From CAYJAZ01 sp964371865 (GTDB lineage Bacteria > Desulfobacterota > Desulfovibrionia > Desulfovibrionales > Desulfovibrionaceae): a stretch of 21,562 nt of DNA. The notes under the pieces are model-generated. The model had not been told where the DNA came from. It saw only the letters and a list, made by a program, of their open reading frames with translations, and ran no database searches. The stretch covers positions 1-21,562 of the forward strand of contig CAYJOR010000045.1 in the NCBI GenBank assembly GCA_964371865.1, given 5' to 3'. Position numbers and translations under genes: made by a program. This document shows, piece after piece, positions 21,353 through 21,562 of this stretch (positions are counted from its first letter, which is position 1; the number at the start of each line of letters is the position of its first letter).

Positions 21353-21562
21353 GGCTCTTAACCAAAGACAGGGGCAATTCTATTTTATATGGACAGATGA
21401 AATTCATTTTTGTTGATTTTTTAAAGTAATTTATTTCAGGTAAAAAGGTTAATTTTCTGGGAATCTGCCAATTTAGAAATTATGTACAGAGAATACGTAC
21501 TCTCAATCTGTAGTTTTCAAAATTTCTAAAGCCGTATGCTCTACGTTGGATAAGTTTCATTT
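21353..21562 (-). mobile_element. end of an ISL3-family insertion sequence (partial)
   Basis: GGCTCTT at 21353 begins a segment that matches the usual start of ISL3-family terminal inverted repeats, and the transposase C-terminus follows inward. The other end lies outside the window, so the inverted repeat and the 8-bp target duplication (candidate ACCTTTCT, 21345-21352) cannot be checked. About 127 nt separate the terminal repeat from the transposase stop codon. Confidence 0.65.
21480..21562 (-). CDS. ISL3-family transposase, C-terminal end (5' part outside the window)
   Basis: The last 26 codons are visible, reading KLIQRRAYGFRNFENYRLRV and then RILCT before TAA. The string 'K-x-[IL]-x-RRAYG[FY]RNFEN[YF]RLR[VI]' is the hallmark C-terminus of DDE transposases of the ISL3 (IS204/IS1001/IS1165) family. 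The frame is open to the right edge. It lies outside the proposed island, beyond the att site. Confidence 0.85.
   Translation of the reverse strand, partial: MKLIQRRAYGFRNFENYRLRVRILCT

Overview
The window looks like the int-proximal end of a genomic island. It is AT-rich and dense with restriction, anticodon-nuclease and toxin-antitoxin genes. The tyrosine integrase (minus strand, 19806-20999) resembles, from memory, the long N-terminal-extended integrases common in Desulfovibrionaceae. A low-GC member of that group, or another low-GC Gram-negative, is therefore my best but weakly supported guess for the host. The integrase reads away from a short sequence at about 21210-21235 that is the 3' end of a tmRNA-like gene (T-loop, acceptor strand, encoded CCA). 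This is probably one att end of an island inserted in ssrA; the rest of ssrA is not in the window. Beyond it lie 117 nt with a tandem repeat, then the end of an ISL3-family insertion sequence that runs off the right edge.

Region 1 (1-5770). The 3' part of a membrane-protein gene enters from the left and ends at a bidirectional terminator. A 615-aa protein on the minus strand has a methylase-like core without the catalytic motifs, an HsdS-like target recognition domain, and an unusual C-terminal tail. On the opposite strand is an operon of nine genes: a 127-aa unknown, three 78-aa paralogs homologous to that same C-terminal tail, a calcineurin-like phosphoesterase, a 101/95-aa paralog pair and a 69/69-aa paralog pair. 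Two candidate promoters face each other in the 132-bp gap, each with a small inverted repeat at its -10. The operon ends in a very strong hairpin (21-bp stem), followed by a separate 28-bp palindrome.

Region 2 (5772-19182, all minus strand) is a type I restriction-modification locus opened up by other modules. Transcription order is hsdM, hepT-mntA (HEPN/MNT toxin-antitoxin), hsdS, two membrane coiled-coil proteins, an RloC-like zinc-hook ATPase/anticodon nuclease, a third membrane protein, a DUF2442 gene, higB-higA, a fourth membrane protein, hsdR. Three of the four membrane proteins share a transmembrane segment followed by a QN-[IK]-[AN]-x-EKR-x-E-x-Y element, so they form a family spread through the locus. 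HsdS carries two target recognition domains of the same sequence family.

Region 3 (19243-21235). Between hsdM and int, a small basic protein is encoded on the plus strand. Its coding sequence runs straight into a strong intrinsic terminator before any stop codon, and its Lys/Arg-rich segment resembles the ribosome-rescue factor ArfA, whose mRNA is also made without a stop codon. Facing it is a 54-aa truncated antitoxin-like ORF, then the integrase. A non-stop-regulated rescue factor next to an element integrated in the tmRNA gene is the most attractive hypothesis here. The second is the 615-aa protein with its free-standing tail-domain paralogs.
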